Assembly: GCA_030144725.1 (NCBI GenBank)
Contig: JASKMD010000031.1
Coordinates: 10,215,097 to 10,279,096, forward strand
Origin: Haematococcus lacustris
Lineage: Eukaryota > Chlorophyta > Chlorophyceae > Chlamydomonadales > Haematococcaceae
DNA length: 64,000 nucleotides
Direction of reading: 5' to 3'
Positions 1 through 22,399 of the stretch are shown here, piece by piece. The translations under genes and the position numbers were made by a program. The notes beneath the pieces are model-generated. The model was given only the letters and a program-made list of their open reading frames with translations. It searched no databases and was not told the origin of the DNA. Positions within the stretch are counted from its first letter, which is position 1. The number at the start of each line of letters is the position of its first letter.

Positions 1-937
1 TGAAGAACGCTAGGCTGGAGTCCATGATTTGCTGTATCAGCGTGCGTCTGAAGGTTGTAAATGACACCGATGCCTGCTCCCCATCCACCCGACAAGACAC
101 GCTGACAGTAAACCTGTTAGCAAACATCGTCATTCTCTTGCTGCGGGTTCGACGCTAAACCTGGAGACCCCATTGGCTGCTGCTGGCTAACCTCTGGTCG
201 GTCTCCGCCTGCTGCGCCCGTCCCGCTGCTCCAGCAGGTGCTGCTGGCGCAGCAGGAACCGCTGCGACTGCCGAGCTAGCCATCGTCCGTTAGCCTTGCT
301 GGCCAGCTGTCGCGAGAGGGCGGATCATAAGCTGCTGAAGACTGAAGAGTTCTGCCGTTCAACCGTTCTGCCGCTTTTCTGTCATTGCCCACAGTGCAAA
401 ACTGCGGGTGCGGAGCAGGGTAGGGACGCAACATCCTTGACGGACTTTTGCATTTGGCCATGTATTGCATGGGGGCATGCGTAGTTCAGTATCATGCTGA
501 CAGGAGGTTTACCCCCGCTCTGCGGACGCCCTGCTGGCTCCTGGCTGCAGCCGCAAGTAGTGGATCCGGCATGTTGTCGGTAGGGACGTAGAGGACTACA
601 GTGTTAGGGCCGTGAAGTGCCAAGGAGCACCAGTTTGGTCCACTGCGCTGTGTAGCAAGAACGCACGCGCGTCGTAGAGGGCTAGCAGGCCACGAATCAC
701 CAACGGGTTACACGGCAAAGGAACACGCTGCAAGCATACCTCCTGCCCACCTTGCTGCTGCTACTGCTGCTGCCCCTAGCGCTGCTGCTATCCTGGACTT
801 GTTCTCTCCCCTCCCCACCCTGCAGCCCCTGCTGCCCGTGCTGCCCCTGCTGCCCGTGATGTCATCCAGGCGTCCTGGCTGGAGGGCAAGGGTGTGGTAG
901 TGGCGACCGCAACCATCCCCTCAAGCCTCACTCGTCC
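1..937. other. 3' flank of the ankyrin gene, no gene seen
   Basis: No coding block with conserved protein content or consistent splice sites was found here. It holds the presumed 3' untranslated region of the minus-strand ankyrin gene and a CTG-rich low-complexity patch at about 735-860. Confidence 0.5.
708..712 (-). terminator. Candidate TGTAA poly(A) signal of the ankyrin gene
   Basis: Minus-strand TGTAA lies 226 bp past the stop codon of the ankyrin gene. TGTAA is the usual chlorophyte poly(A) signal. A pentamer also occurs by chance, so this is only a plausible assignment. Confidence 0.35.
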
Positions 938-3573
938 TCATTCCTCCTCCGTGGCTTCCGCTTCGGATAACAAGTCACGCATATCATCGTCCTCCTGGGC
1001 GACTTTCTTGCTGCGCTTTTCCGCATCAAGCGCTACCACGGCGGCGGGGGTCATGCCGTCGCGCGTGCGAACCTTGGCCGACGCGCCTGCAAGGTACTAG
1101 CGGCAGCGAATGAGTGCAAGGCACCGGAACTAGCAACACGACAGTATGAGAAAGGGACTGGCAAGGCTGACCCACATGGGCTGCATGTTAGTGCACGCTG
1201 GCCATGGCCCGTGCTCCGCCCTGCGACACCGGCAGCGCTGCTCACCTGCACCCAGCAGCACCTCCGCAAAGTCCACCGCTCCTGGCCGACCTCCCAGGTT
1301 CTGAGCACAGAAGTCTGCAGCAAGGCAGCCACCTCGGGGTGAAAGGAGCAGGGACAGTGGACAAAGCGGGGCCTTGCTGACGTGCTCTTAGCGGGTGAAT
1401 GCCCTGGTCACAGCAAGCCCCTCAGCCCTGGTGATGCTCAAAGCGTGCTGCGGCTGCCGCTGCCACTCATGTGGACACAGCTGCACAGTGTGCTGCTGGT
1501 GGCAGTGTAGCAGCTGTGGGGGCCCCAGGCCCCTGCACTGCCCAGCCTTCTGGCTGGCAATGGCGGGAAGTGTTGCTGTCGCGGGTCCACGGTGTCAATG
1601 CACTGATGTTCGCCATAGTGTCGGGGTGGGGTGTTGTTGCTGCTGCGGCTGCCGTTGCGGCTGCGGCTGTGGCGGCTGTTGCTGCAGCGGCTGTTGCTGC
1701 GGCGGCTGAGCTCTGCTGGGCGCACACACCTCTGACTCTTTGCATAGTCATAAAAGTGGGAGGGGTGTGTTCAAAGTGTTTTCTCCATGTCATGCTGGCG
1801 GCCATGTGAAAGAGGGGTTGACTGCTGTATGCCACTGCTCGTCTTGAGTGTCCTGAGCGGCCAAGCCTGTCCTGCTCCCCTTGTTGCCCTTGGCCCCATG
1901 TGAGAGAGGGGTTGGCTGTTGGTGGCCGATGGTGGGTTTGGGCGTCTAATGCTGTGAGTCTTGGGATATCCTGCTCAGCCTGGGGCTGACTGCTGATTGT
2001 GTTGAGGACGGTCAGGGCCTGGGCCCAGCTGTCACCCCCTGACTCAGCTGGCCCTGCGTGTGTCCCAGCAAAAGCATGCAGTGCAAAGCGCATGGAGGCG
2101 CCTGCCAGCACTGCCACTCACGCAGCGCAGTCCACTGGTTCCTGCCCACTGCCTTGACATCCGCCCCAGCCGCCAGCAGCTGGCGCCCCACCGCCCAGGC
2201 GCCGGCCCTGCAGGCTACCATGAGGGGGGTGCAGCGCTCCTGGTCCAGCGCTCCCACTGACGCACCCGCCTCTAACAGCAGCGCTGTTGCCGCCTCACTG
2301 CCTGCCGCCGCAGCCTGGGGGAGGCAGGGCGTGAAGGGGAGTGGGGGACAGGCAGGGGGGCAGGGCATGCATGGGATGGTCAGTGGAGGGCAAAAACGAG
2401 GGCAGAGATATGGATGGGATACACAGATGGAAATAAGTAGCTTCTGGGGTCATGTGGGTAGGTGTGCGTGTTGAGACTGTTTCTGAGGTATGCTGGCTGC
2501 TCTGACGTCACCCCCTGCTGCCGCTGAGGTGAGTCAGCCAGACAGGTGCACAGGTGCAGCAGCAGCCAGTGCGTCAGCGTGCCAGGCCACGGGCAGAGAG
2601 CAAACAGCTGCCATGACCTGCCCCTGCTGGTCAAGCCCACTGCTTGATAAGCCATGAAGCTACACTGACAGCAGCGCCCTACCACCTCACCTCCCCCTGC
2701 CTCAGGGAGTGGTCACTGGCTAGAGGTACAGCCACCTCCTGGCCTGTACCTGCACCATCCTGCACCCATACCAGGGCACCAGGCACTCGCTCCAGGCCCT
2801 GGCCAGCATTTCACCCTCCCCACGCAAGGCCCTCTCACACGCCTTGCTGGCAGCCACCTGGTGCAAGTAGGTCGCCCCGCCTGGGCCTGCCAGCTGCACA
2901 TCTGCCCCGCCTGCCAGCAATGCCTTGACTGTGTCGATGTGGTTGCCCTCCAGCGCCAGCCACAGAGGGGTTTGGCCCTCGCTGTTCTCAGCATCCTCAT
3001 CTGACTTGGCCAGAAGAGCCTGTGCGGTGACCACAGCAGCAGGGGGGGTGGGGCGGGGGCGGGGGCGGGGGCGGGGGCGGGGGCGGGGGCGGGGGCGGGG
3101 GCGGGGGCGGGGGCGGGGGCGGGGGCGGGGGCGGGGGCGGGGGCGGGGGCGGGGGCGGGGGCGGGGGCGGGGGCGGGGGCGGGGGCGGGGGCGGGGGCGG
3201 GGGCGGGGGCCGGGGCACAAGGGAGATGTGGTGAGATTGAAGCTCACATGGGCTCACTTTGACGCAGTCAGTGTGCCCTGCAGCTGCTGCCAGCGCCAGA
3301 GCTGTGTTGCCATCTGCATCCTCGGCATCCACATCTGCCTCTCGCTCGTCGACCAGATACTTCACTATCTCTGTCTGTGCACACAGCACAGTAATCATTC
3401 CGTACACGCTAGGGAGGCTGCAGTCCGGAGTCACCCACATGCCCTTGCGATGCCGCAACCAACAGGCATGTCCTCTCCTTTGAGTCGGTTGACTCAATAT
3501 CCTGACCGCTGCTCAGCGCCGTTTGGAGGGCATCAAGGTTGCCTTTCTTGGCGGCATCATGTAGCTTGCCCAT
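938..3573 (-). CDS. Ankyrin-repeat protein, six exons
   Basis: Exons (minus): 3439-3573, 3258-3374, 2858-3019, 2122-2314, 1246-1314, 938-1086; all introns are GT-AG and the phases close to an 825-nt frame (274 aa). The start ATG at 3573 opens MGKLHDAAKKGNLDALQTAL, a typical first ankyrin helix pair. About seven ankyrin repeats follow, with the canonical spacing between the TALH-type and LLxAGA-type motifs, for example NTALALAAAAGHTDCVKALL and CTPLMVACRAG. Choosing the donor at 2858 and the acceptor at 1314 restores this spacing exactly. The last 35 residues are charged (KRSKKVAQEDDDM) and end in an acidic tail. There is no signal peptide or catalytic domain, so a cytosolic or nuclear protein-binding scaffold is inferred; the partner is unknown. 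The second intron is almost entirely a G-rich hexamer array. The gene is divergent from REV1. Confidence 0.85.
3051..3210. repeat. (GGGGGC)n hexanucleotide array in ankyrin intron
   Basis: About 27 near-perfect copies of GGGGGC on the plus strand; the sense strand of the ankyrin transcript reads the C-rich complement. It lies wholly inside the intron between exons 3258-3374 and 2858-3019. Long open frames of Pro-Arg or Gly-Arg across it are repeat artefacts. Confidence 0.95.
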
Positions 3574-3789
3574 TGCGCAGTGCACGGCAAGAAGACGTAC
3601 TTCAGATCTGCGTGTTCCTTCGTGGTGCAGACCAACAGTGAAAAGCGTTTCGGTCAACCTCAACCAACTGTTCAACTGCCGCAGCTCCGGGCCGCTGGCT
3701 GGCCCCCCCTGATTATGGGCAAGGCAGCCGCGATGACAAGCATTGTGACCATTGTGAGGTGCTTTTTCATTGACCATTCCGTCAGCCGC

Positions 3790-4016
3790 CATGTCCCTCA
3801 CCAGGGCCTCCATTTGAGCCGGACCACCAGGGACCACTAGTGGCCCACTGGCGGGAATACTAGGGACCACTAGTGGGCACTAGTCGCCCGACTCAAGTGG
3901 TGTTAATGGGCTGTGTGGAGTATACCCAGTGCACATGGACATGGTGCATGAGTGCCTACCACCTACATCACTGCCTGACCCTTGAGGGCTATTGTGTAGA
4001 GTTGGCATGAAAAACA
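3790..4016 (+). mobile_element. Dispersed ~230-bp non-autonomous element, copy 1
   Basis: Begins near TGTCCCTCACCAGGGCCTCC and ends near GTTGGCATGAAAAACATG. Nearly the same 230 bp recurs at 41641-41870 and, inverted, at about 21537-21758; end fragments lie at 8491-8545 and 58784-58808. It holds a CACTAGTG palindrome. No coding capacity, terminal inverted repeat or convincing tRNA-type promoter box was seen. No clear target duplication was found for this copy. Confidence 0.75.
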
Positions 4017-5327
4017 TGCGCTGTGTGATGACTGGGTGAACTGCTTGAACCTCATTCCTAGTAGAGCACATGAGGGCCTAAACAGATGCGTATGGTGCGA
4101 TGCGGGCAAGTAGAGTTAAGCGACATTGGCCTGCCGCCGCCTGATCACTGCACTGGGACCAGCTGCCTGAGGTGCAGCTGCTGACAGCTTTATGTCCTGC
4201 ATGTCCTTCATGTCCTGCATTAGCTGCTGCTGGGGGGGTTGCGGGCGAGCAACTGGACAAGGAGGCCAATGCATGGTGTGACCTGCGCACTGCAGCCGCC
4301 TGCTGACCTCGTTGCCTTGTAGATTAAGAGCCTATATGATCCTGACAAAGCACACAGCCTGCAGCACTGCCTGCGGAGCGAGGAGGAGTTTCTGGAAGTT
4401 GTTGTGGTGGTGGGTGGTGCATGATAGTACATGGCTGCTATCAGTATTACTATGACATGGCATTGGCCAAACATGGCATTGCTGCAGACTGAGCGTCAGG
4501 ACGGGGAGATGCTGCAGACTAGGCACCAGTAGTGCAGCTGTGCTTTCCATGCCTTTGTGGCTGCTCGCCTGACCTTGCCTTACCCACTTTTGCCCCTTCT
4601 CCTGTTGCTTGGCCTTCTCGGGTCGCCGGGGTTGTTGATGGTCTCCAACCACCATGACATTAGTCATGGCGTGGTTGACCTGCATGCCCCACTGGTGGGA
4701 GGGTAGCAAGGGCATGCCTCCGAGCTACTCTCCTTCCTTCATGCACTCTCCTTCCTTCATGCGGTGGCGAGGATGTAGTGTTTTTTCCTTTCTTTCTTTG
4801 CATGCCCCACTTGCTTGACTACTGGTGTCCATACGACGATGGCTACGATAGTTCCAGCCTGGTGCTGCTGCTGAGTGGCAAATACAAGCCCACTGGGAAT
4901 CAAGGTGACGGCAGCGATGCAGTTGTCAAGTTTTCTTAATTGTCAACGCCGAGTTGCAAGTATGTGCTGCTATGAGACACGCAATAACCACTTTAGAGTA
5001 CAACTGCTAGCTTGAGCCTTAGTCTTGTAACTTGAGACGAACACGCTCTTACATGTATCGATGATGGATCATTAGGGGTGGGTGGGTGGGGTGGGGGTGG
5101 GGGGTATGAGGGAATTCAACCTAACCCTAACCTTCACAAGCCCTTTAGACTGCAAGTGACAAGGTGAAGCGAAAGGATGCAAGTGCCCTCCTACATGTGC
5201 CCCTGTCTTTGAGGTATGCGATTCCATTATCCTTCAACTCCTGAACCCCACAGCCCTCATGCTACACCAAAATAAAGCATGAGTTGGAATCGAACCGGGC
5301 TGCGAGCTCATCATTGTAAAGGTAGCG
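4017..5327. other. Intergenic space between ankyrin gene and REV1
   Basis: The divergent upstream region of both genes. It contains no supported exon. A short G-rich patch (5075-5106) and a single pair of CCTAACC repeats (5113-5131) are visible. At 5283-5310 the minus strand reads GGTTCGATTCC, a tRNA B-box-like string, but no intact tRNA fold surrounds it. Confidence 0.5.
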
Positions 5328-16773
<11,446 letters not shown>

Positions 16774-17059
16774 CGGCCTGTGCCTGACCACGACGCACCA
16801 TGATTGTTCTGGCCCAATGTGCCTAACTGTCCACACACAGACGTGTGACAAAGTTTCCGCGTCAGTCCTTTACTGGCTACAAGCTACGGTTGGTCGTATG
16901 TACATAACTATTTACGTTTCAGCTAGGTAAGGTTTTGCTCCATTCCCACTCTATGACGCGAATGACACGATCTCTGTTGCAATCACAGGGCATGTCCGTG
17001 ACAACCATCCCATGCATTTTCTGCATTTTGTGGTCCCATCACAGCATGCGCCTGGCGCT

Positions 17060-17064
17060 TTACA
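17060..17064 (-). terminator. Candidate TGTAA poly(A) signal of LTD
   Basis: Minus-strand TGTAA about 86 bp past the LTD stop codon, the spacing expected of a chlorophyte poly(A) signal. It lies in the 376-bp gap where REV1 and LTD converge. Confidence 0.45.
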
Positions 17065-17149
17065 CCTGTTCGGCTGCGTCAGCAACATGGTCCCGTCCCC
17101 GCCTGACTCGATACAACGAACAGCCTGCCTACCCCCCGCCCACCCCACT

Positions 17150-19078
17150 TCATGCCTTAGCCGCAGCCTTGGCTTCGTACTCCTTGAGCAAGCTCAGCAC
17201 CTCCGGCTTGGTGGCTATCTGCAAGGGGGTGCGGCCGTCCAGCCCCTTGGCACGCACATCAGCGCCTGCTCTCAGGATCTCCCCAATCTGCACGCCACGT
17301 CAGCACAAGGGAGATTGTTGGGCTACCGCAGGGAGCATGGCAGCCGGGTGGTGGCATGGCCCAGAGTACCAGGGCGGCGCCACCAGCAATGCGTCGTGAG
17401 TGTGTGTGGTCAAGGCATGAGTGGGGAAAGGGGGTGAGGGTGTGTGTGTAGGGTGGTAGTGGCATGTCCTAGACTTCCAAGGCGACAACAGTCACAACCA
17501 AAGGGGCAGGCCCAGACGGTCGATAGGGACATGAGCTGAGGCAGCTGAGCTGCACCCAGGAGCAAAGCACACTGGGTGCAAGAGGGGACAGGGGTAGCGG
17601 AGCAGGGGTACAGGCAGGGGTGTTCACAGGGTTGTAGGGGTAGGGCAGCAAGGGAAGGGCCAGTAAGTGAGCTGGCATGACAGGTGGGACAGTGGGAGGG
17701 TGGTGGGGCAGGTGGGACAGTGGGAGGGTGGTGAGGCAAGGGTGAGGAGGTGGCAGTATGGCCCAAGTACAAGAGCAGCATTACTTGAGTATTCAGGGAC
17801 AAGGCTAGAGGGCAGAGGGAGCGGAGAGCACCCAGGCAGCACCCAGGTGCAACGGGGCCAACAAAGGTGCAGCAGGGTGGGCCCAAATGAGTCAGGGGCA
17901 GGGTAGCAAGACAACAAGGCCAGGAGGGCAGTGCTACTGGCTGCACAGGGGTGAGGTGCAGCAGGGCAAGAGAAGCAGGAGGAAGCAGGTGGGGGCAGTG
18001 GGGGGCAGGGCGGGCTCAAAATAGGGTAGCAGAGGGAGGAGGGCAGCGGGGAGGGCAGCTGAATTGAGCAGCAGTGCAGGCAGAGGCAGCCATGGCTAAG
18101 GCCAGCATGTAGGTTGTTGAAGCATAGGCTGGACACAAGGCAGATGTCATGGTCCTGCCTACCACACTGCGAGCACCCAGCTGGGCAACGGCTGGCTAAC
18201 CACCCAATGCCTGTCTGGCTGACCACATCTTGACGACTGCCTGGCATATACACAGACAATGCTGCTGGGTGCTGGTGCTGATTAATGGCGCATGGTGCTT
18301 TATGCATCCCAAGCTGCATGGGGCTGTGGGAGTGTAGGTGAGGGCTGTAGGCTGTGCCTGCCAGTCCATGCTAACTTAGCATGAACATCTCAGTCGCTCA
18401 TCCCTTTGAATGAATGGTAAGGACTAGGTGGCTCACAGTCATGTCACAATGCCCACAGGCAGTAGTCAGGACCTATACATCTGCTTAGTAATGACTGGAG
18501 CGGCAAAATGCTGCGGCTGCGGCTAGATACTGCGGCTGCGGCTAGATACTGCGACAGTTGCCTTAATTGTATGCTGCATCCCTGCTGCCATGCTGTTGAG
18601 CTCATAGGGCGGCACCTTTGGGGTGTCGTTTTCTGAGCAGGCCAGGATCAAGATGATGTCAATAGGGTGCAGCCCAGACGCCAGCAACGCTTCCATCCTG
18701 AGCATCAGCACCACCAAACGTAGAAAACGTAGATGGGTGCTGGCAGTTCAGTGAGAGGAAGGTGAAAGTTTGGAAAGTGGTGCATGCGCACCTGTCGTAT
18801 GTGCCCTCCTCCGCTAAGAAGCCCATGTAGTTGAAGTACTGCTCGACATCGTCGTAGTTGTAGTCGTCCCTCCCCTGGCTACCCACGATGCCAGCGCCCT
18901 CAGCGTCCACCCCATTCTTGCCGAATCTGAAAAAGTGTACTCGCACGCTTCGGGACACTTCCTGTTGTCTCCGCAACCCGCGGACTCGCTGGGCCACTCG
19001 CGGTGCTGGCACTAGCCGGGGTGCAGGGCGGGGTGAGCTAGTGCTGCAGATTGAAGTAGAGCATTTGGTGAGAGACAT
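17150..19078 (-). CDS. LTD: LTD: chloroplast LHCP-targeting ankyrin-type protein
   Basis: LTD (also called GDC1 in plants) hands light-harvesting proteins from the chloroplast import machinery to the signal recognition particle pathway. Exons (minus): 18792-19078, 18616-18697, 17150-17287; 507 nt, 168 aa, phases close. The start at 19078 gives a Ser/Arg/Ala-rich, acid-free leader (~45 residues) that fits a transit peptide. The mature part carries the family signature: FRFGKNGVDAEGAGIVGSQG, then DVEQYFNYMGFLAEEGTYDR, then MEALLASGLHPIDIILILAC, then a C-terminal ankyrin repeat with IGEILRAGADVRAKGLDGRT. Length matches the plant family. The second intron (17288-18615) is long and packed with GGTGGGAC-type repeats. 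The family assignment is by recognition of these blocks; the function is inferred from plants. Confidence 0.9.
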
Positions 19079-19339
19079 CGCAGCAGGTGCAGGGAGCAGT
19101 GGCGGCCAAGGTGCACAGGATTGCGGCCGGCATGGCAGTCACTCTCTGATCGCTTTTTCGTTGTGTGTTTACGTGACAAGCACCATTCTGACAAGTTTTG
19201 ATCCCAGCACCATTTTAGCAGCACCATTGCTTTCAGCAGCACTATTGCACCACTTTGCCAGCACAACATTCCCAATTTAACATGGAACAAGGTGCTGTCC
19301 GACACGGTTATGTGCCCCAGCAGCGACTGCGCAGTTTCT

Positions 19340-21419
19340 TCATAACGCAACAGGGGAGCCATGTGGCACTTCCAAAACCTGGAACACCACCTCGCCCCAG
19401 CCGCCCCCACCCATAGCCAGTGCTGCACTCATGTCCTGCGCCCAGGTTGCAGCCAACAGCTGTATGTCCTGCTGCTGCTGCAGCAGCTCCTGGCCTTGCA
19501 TTGCTTGCCCGAGAGACATCAGATCAACAGGCACGGTGCAAGCACTGAGCACATGCAGTGCTGTGCCCTCCCTACCCCCCTGATCCGGCCCCCCTGGCCC
19601 GTGCTGACTCCCCCCCCTGCCCCAACCACCGCCCCCCTTCTTCCTGTTCCTCCCCAGCAGTGACGCAGCTGGGTCTTCCCAGGGTCCCCACCCCCCCACC
19701 CGCGCTTGCATGGCTTGCATGGCTTGCATGAGCTGTTGGGGTGGCGGGGCCAAGAGCTTGAGCAGAGCCAGAGGTGTGCAGGAGAGGGTGGAGGCAGCCT
19801 GCTGCGCCTGCTCCCTGCTGCCCTCCACCACGTACACACAGGGGTAGCCTAGCAACAGGCCGTTCAGGGTGGGCATGGGCGGCAGGTCCGGCAGGGCGCC
19901 TAGGTCCAGGGCTGTGCAGGAGGTAGGTGGAAGCTGGGTGGAAGCTGGACCGGTGGTGGGCAGGGCGTGTGCTAGGCTGGGTGCTGGAGGGTGTTGGGGG
20001 AGGTATGGCTGCAGAGCCTGCACCAGGCTGGACAGGCCGGCCAGTAGCACCTGGGTAACAGGGTCACAGTGAGGGGAGCAAACAGTGCAGAGTCAGTACA
20101 GAGCCAACACACAGTCTGTACAGAGTCAGCATAGAAAACCTACTCCCACACCCTCCACCACATCCTCCAACCCAGTAATGACAGCGGCGGAGCAGGTGTG
20201 GTGAAGTACAGGGAAGGAGGCCGAAACCCTACTTACTGTCAGACAGCAAGAGCAGGCGCAGAGAGGTGGTGGTGGTGGTGTGAGTATGGGCCACCCGCAT
20301 GGAGCCACCCGCATGGAGCCACCCGCATGGAGCCACCCGCATGGAGCCACCCGCTCCCACACACCGGCATGAACCCCATCAAAGACAGGGTTACAGCTGA
20401 GCTGAGCCAGACAACAGTCCAAGACAGGGGCAGAGCCAGCTGGAGGGGAAAAGGAGGGGACAGGAGAGCCAGCCAGGGTGGTCCAGTAAGGGGTGACAGG
20501 AGGGAGAGAAGGAAAAAAGTGGGACAGGATTGCCAGCCAGGTAGTGCAGGAAACAAGAACTAAACCCAAGGGGGACAGGACAGCCAGCAGGGTATGCAGA
20601 GCAGCCCAGCCCGGTGTCAGCAACTGCACCCCAAACCAAGGTCAGGAGAGGGGCCAGAGGGGCGAGGGGTGGCAGGCAGGGACGGGGCAGGGGCTGAGGG
20701 GTGGCATGCCGGGTGGGATCCAGGCTGGTGGTGAGTGGAGGAGCCTGAGGCAGATGTCCCACCTGGGCTGCGGCAGCCTGCAGGAGCTGAGGCTGCAGTG
20801 AGCTGGCAGCAGCCTGTGTGGGAGGGAAGTGGAGCAGCAGGGGGCGGGGGCCGCCCTGTGTGAGGCTCTGCAGGTGCTGGCACAGGAGAGTGGTGTGGGC
20901 CAGGTAGCAGCAGCCCTCATGCGTCAAGGTAACCACTGCAGGGGCGGGGAGGGCACGCATGCGAGTACTTCAAATGGCACCACCACTATCACCATCACCA
21001 TTCTCACAAAACAGTTGATGATATGCAGCAGTATCGATTGGCCCAGGCATAACTCGCCCCCACCCTTGCCCCCACCCTCGCCTCGCTGGGCAAACTCCTA
21101 CGTCAACCACCTGACAATTGATGGCACCAGCCGCTTCTCCTCAGTTTCCCTCGTCATACTTCCACCCCAGGCACCCCACCTTCTCTCACTCACGCAGGTC
21201 ACTCCCAGCCTGCCCCGCCACTGCCCTGTTCACAGCCGCAGCAAGGGCCAGGCAATCCCGCAGCTGCAGGCCCAGGCAGTAGTCCAGCATCACCACCGCC
21301 CTGCCACCGCTCAGCAGCGCCCACACATCCAGAGTGAGGCGGGCACGGCAGCTCTGGAGGGCGCGGCACCTGGCTGCCACTGTCTGCAGCAGCAGAGGCG
21401 GCAGCGGGCGTGTACCCAT
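19340..21419 (-). CDS. UPF0739 (C1orf74-like, DUF4504) protein
   Basis: Exons (minus): 21194-21419, 20763-20935, 19340-20050; 1110 nt, 369 aa, GT-AG introns with matching phases. The N-terminal exon has LTLDVWALLSGGRAVVMLDY, the middle exon HEGCCYLAHTTLLCQHLQSL, and the last exon LNGLLLGYPCVYVV followed by a C-terminal mixed helix-strand region. The 'LNG-LLGYP-VY' block is what I associate with the UPF0739/C1orf74 family, whose biochemical role is unknown. It is longer than the ~270-aa animal members because of a Gly-rich insert near the middle of the last exon. The start at 21417-21419 is the nearest in-frame ATG, and a further upstream exon is possible. The gene sits head to tail with LTD (261-bp gap). 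A copy of the dispersed element lies about 120 bp upstream. Confidence 0.55.
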
Positions 21420-21448
21420 ACCAGCGGGCTGACAAACCCACCCAAGGC

Positions 21449-21488
<40 letters not shown>

Positions 21489-21536
21489 CCTGCTGAGGCA
21501 CAGTGATGTGTGCCCCCCTTTGTTGAGCTGCTATCA

Positions 21537-21758
21537 GCCAACTCTACACAATTGCCCTCAGGGGTCAAGCAGTGATGTAGGTGGTAGGCAGTCATGCACC
21601 ATGTCCATGTGCACTGGGTATACTCCAACAGCCCACTAACACCACTTGAGTCGGGCAACTATTGCCCACTAGTGATCCCTAGTATTCCCGCTAGCGGCTA
21701 CTAGTGGTCCCTGGTGGTCCGGCTCAAATGGAGGCCCTAGTGAGGGACAAGGGGGCTG
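21537..21758 (-). mobile_element. Dispersed ~230-bp element, copy 3 (inverted)
   Basis: Reverse complement of copies 1 and 2. It runs from the GTCCCTCACTAGGGCC end (near 21741-21758) to CCAACTCTACACAATTGCCC near 21539. The outer 3' end is diverged (GTTGAGCTGCTATCAG in place of the ATGAAAAACA region). It lies in the shared upstream region of the UPF0739-like gene and FAM136A. Confidence 0.7.
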
Positions 21759-22399
21759 TCATTGGTGTTGTGGGTTGTGTGACGATGGGCCAGGCTTGTG
21801 GGTTGTGTGGCAGTGGGTTGTGTGACAATGTGCGAGCTGTACACATGTGGGTTGTGTGGCAGTGTGTCGGTGTGTGATAATGTGTTGTATTGGCGAATGC
21901 CATGAAGTTGTGAATGTGGGAGTGAGCGTGCGGCTTGGAAGGGGGCTAGGCAGCAGCCGCACCTGAATGGCATGCACCAAGTCCTGGGCCACAGAGCCGG
22001 TGAGCACTCCTGCAGGCCCTCCTCCCCCTCTCCCCACATTGAACCCCCGTGTTACATGTCCTCCAGCATTGGCCCCTCCTGCTGCCCCTGATGGTCCCAG
22101 CCCTGACTCTGCTATTGCTGGTTCAACTGTCACCGCTGCCTTTGCCACTATGGTAGCTTCAGGCGTATCAGTTGCTCCTGCTGATGATGCTGCTGCTACA
22201 GGCGCTTCCAGTGCTGACGCTGCTGGTGGTGGTGATATTTACACCTTGCTCGTGTTCAGCTCCGAGAAGTGAGTTTGCAAGACGCGCAGCAGAGAACGAC
22301 AAATCCGTGCATTTCGCGACACCTGTACCCACGTCAAACGCCACACATTGCATAAGCGGGAAAGAAGGCGCTTCTTCCCATACCTAGCATCGCAGAGCT
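21759..22399. other. Upstream region of FAM136A
   Basis: Contains GTGG/TGTG-rich low complexity at 21760-21900 and a CTG-rich stretch at 22040-22240. An open frame at 21967-22272 is Ala/Pro/Ser-rich with no conserved feature. No supported gene. Confidence 0.4.

Noticed and set aside
2720..3641. Pro-Arg, Gly-Arg and poly-Pro frames over the GGGGGC array
   Set aside because: They cross ankyrin exon borders and consist of the hexamer; the ankyrin frame explains the flanks.
5113..5131. CCTAACCCTAACC as an interstitial telomere
   Set aside because: Only about two units, and not the TTTAGGG or TTTTAGGG form expected of green algae.
5283..5310. tRNA-like B box on the minus strand
   Set aside because: GGTTCGATTCC is present, but no acceptor stem, anticodon stem or A box could be paired around it.
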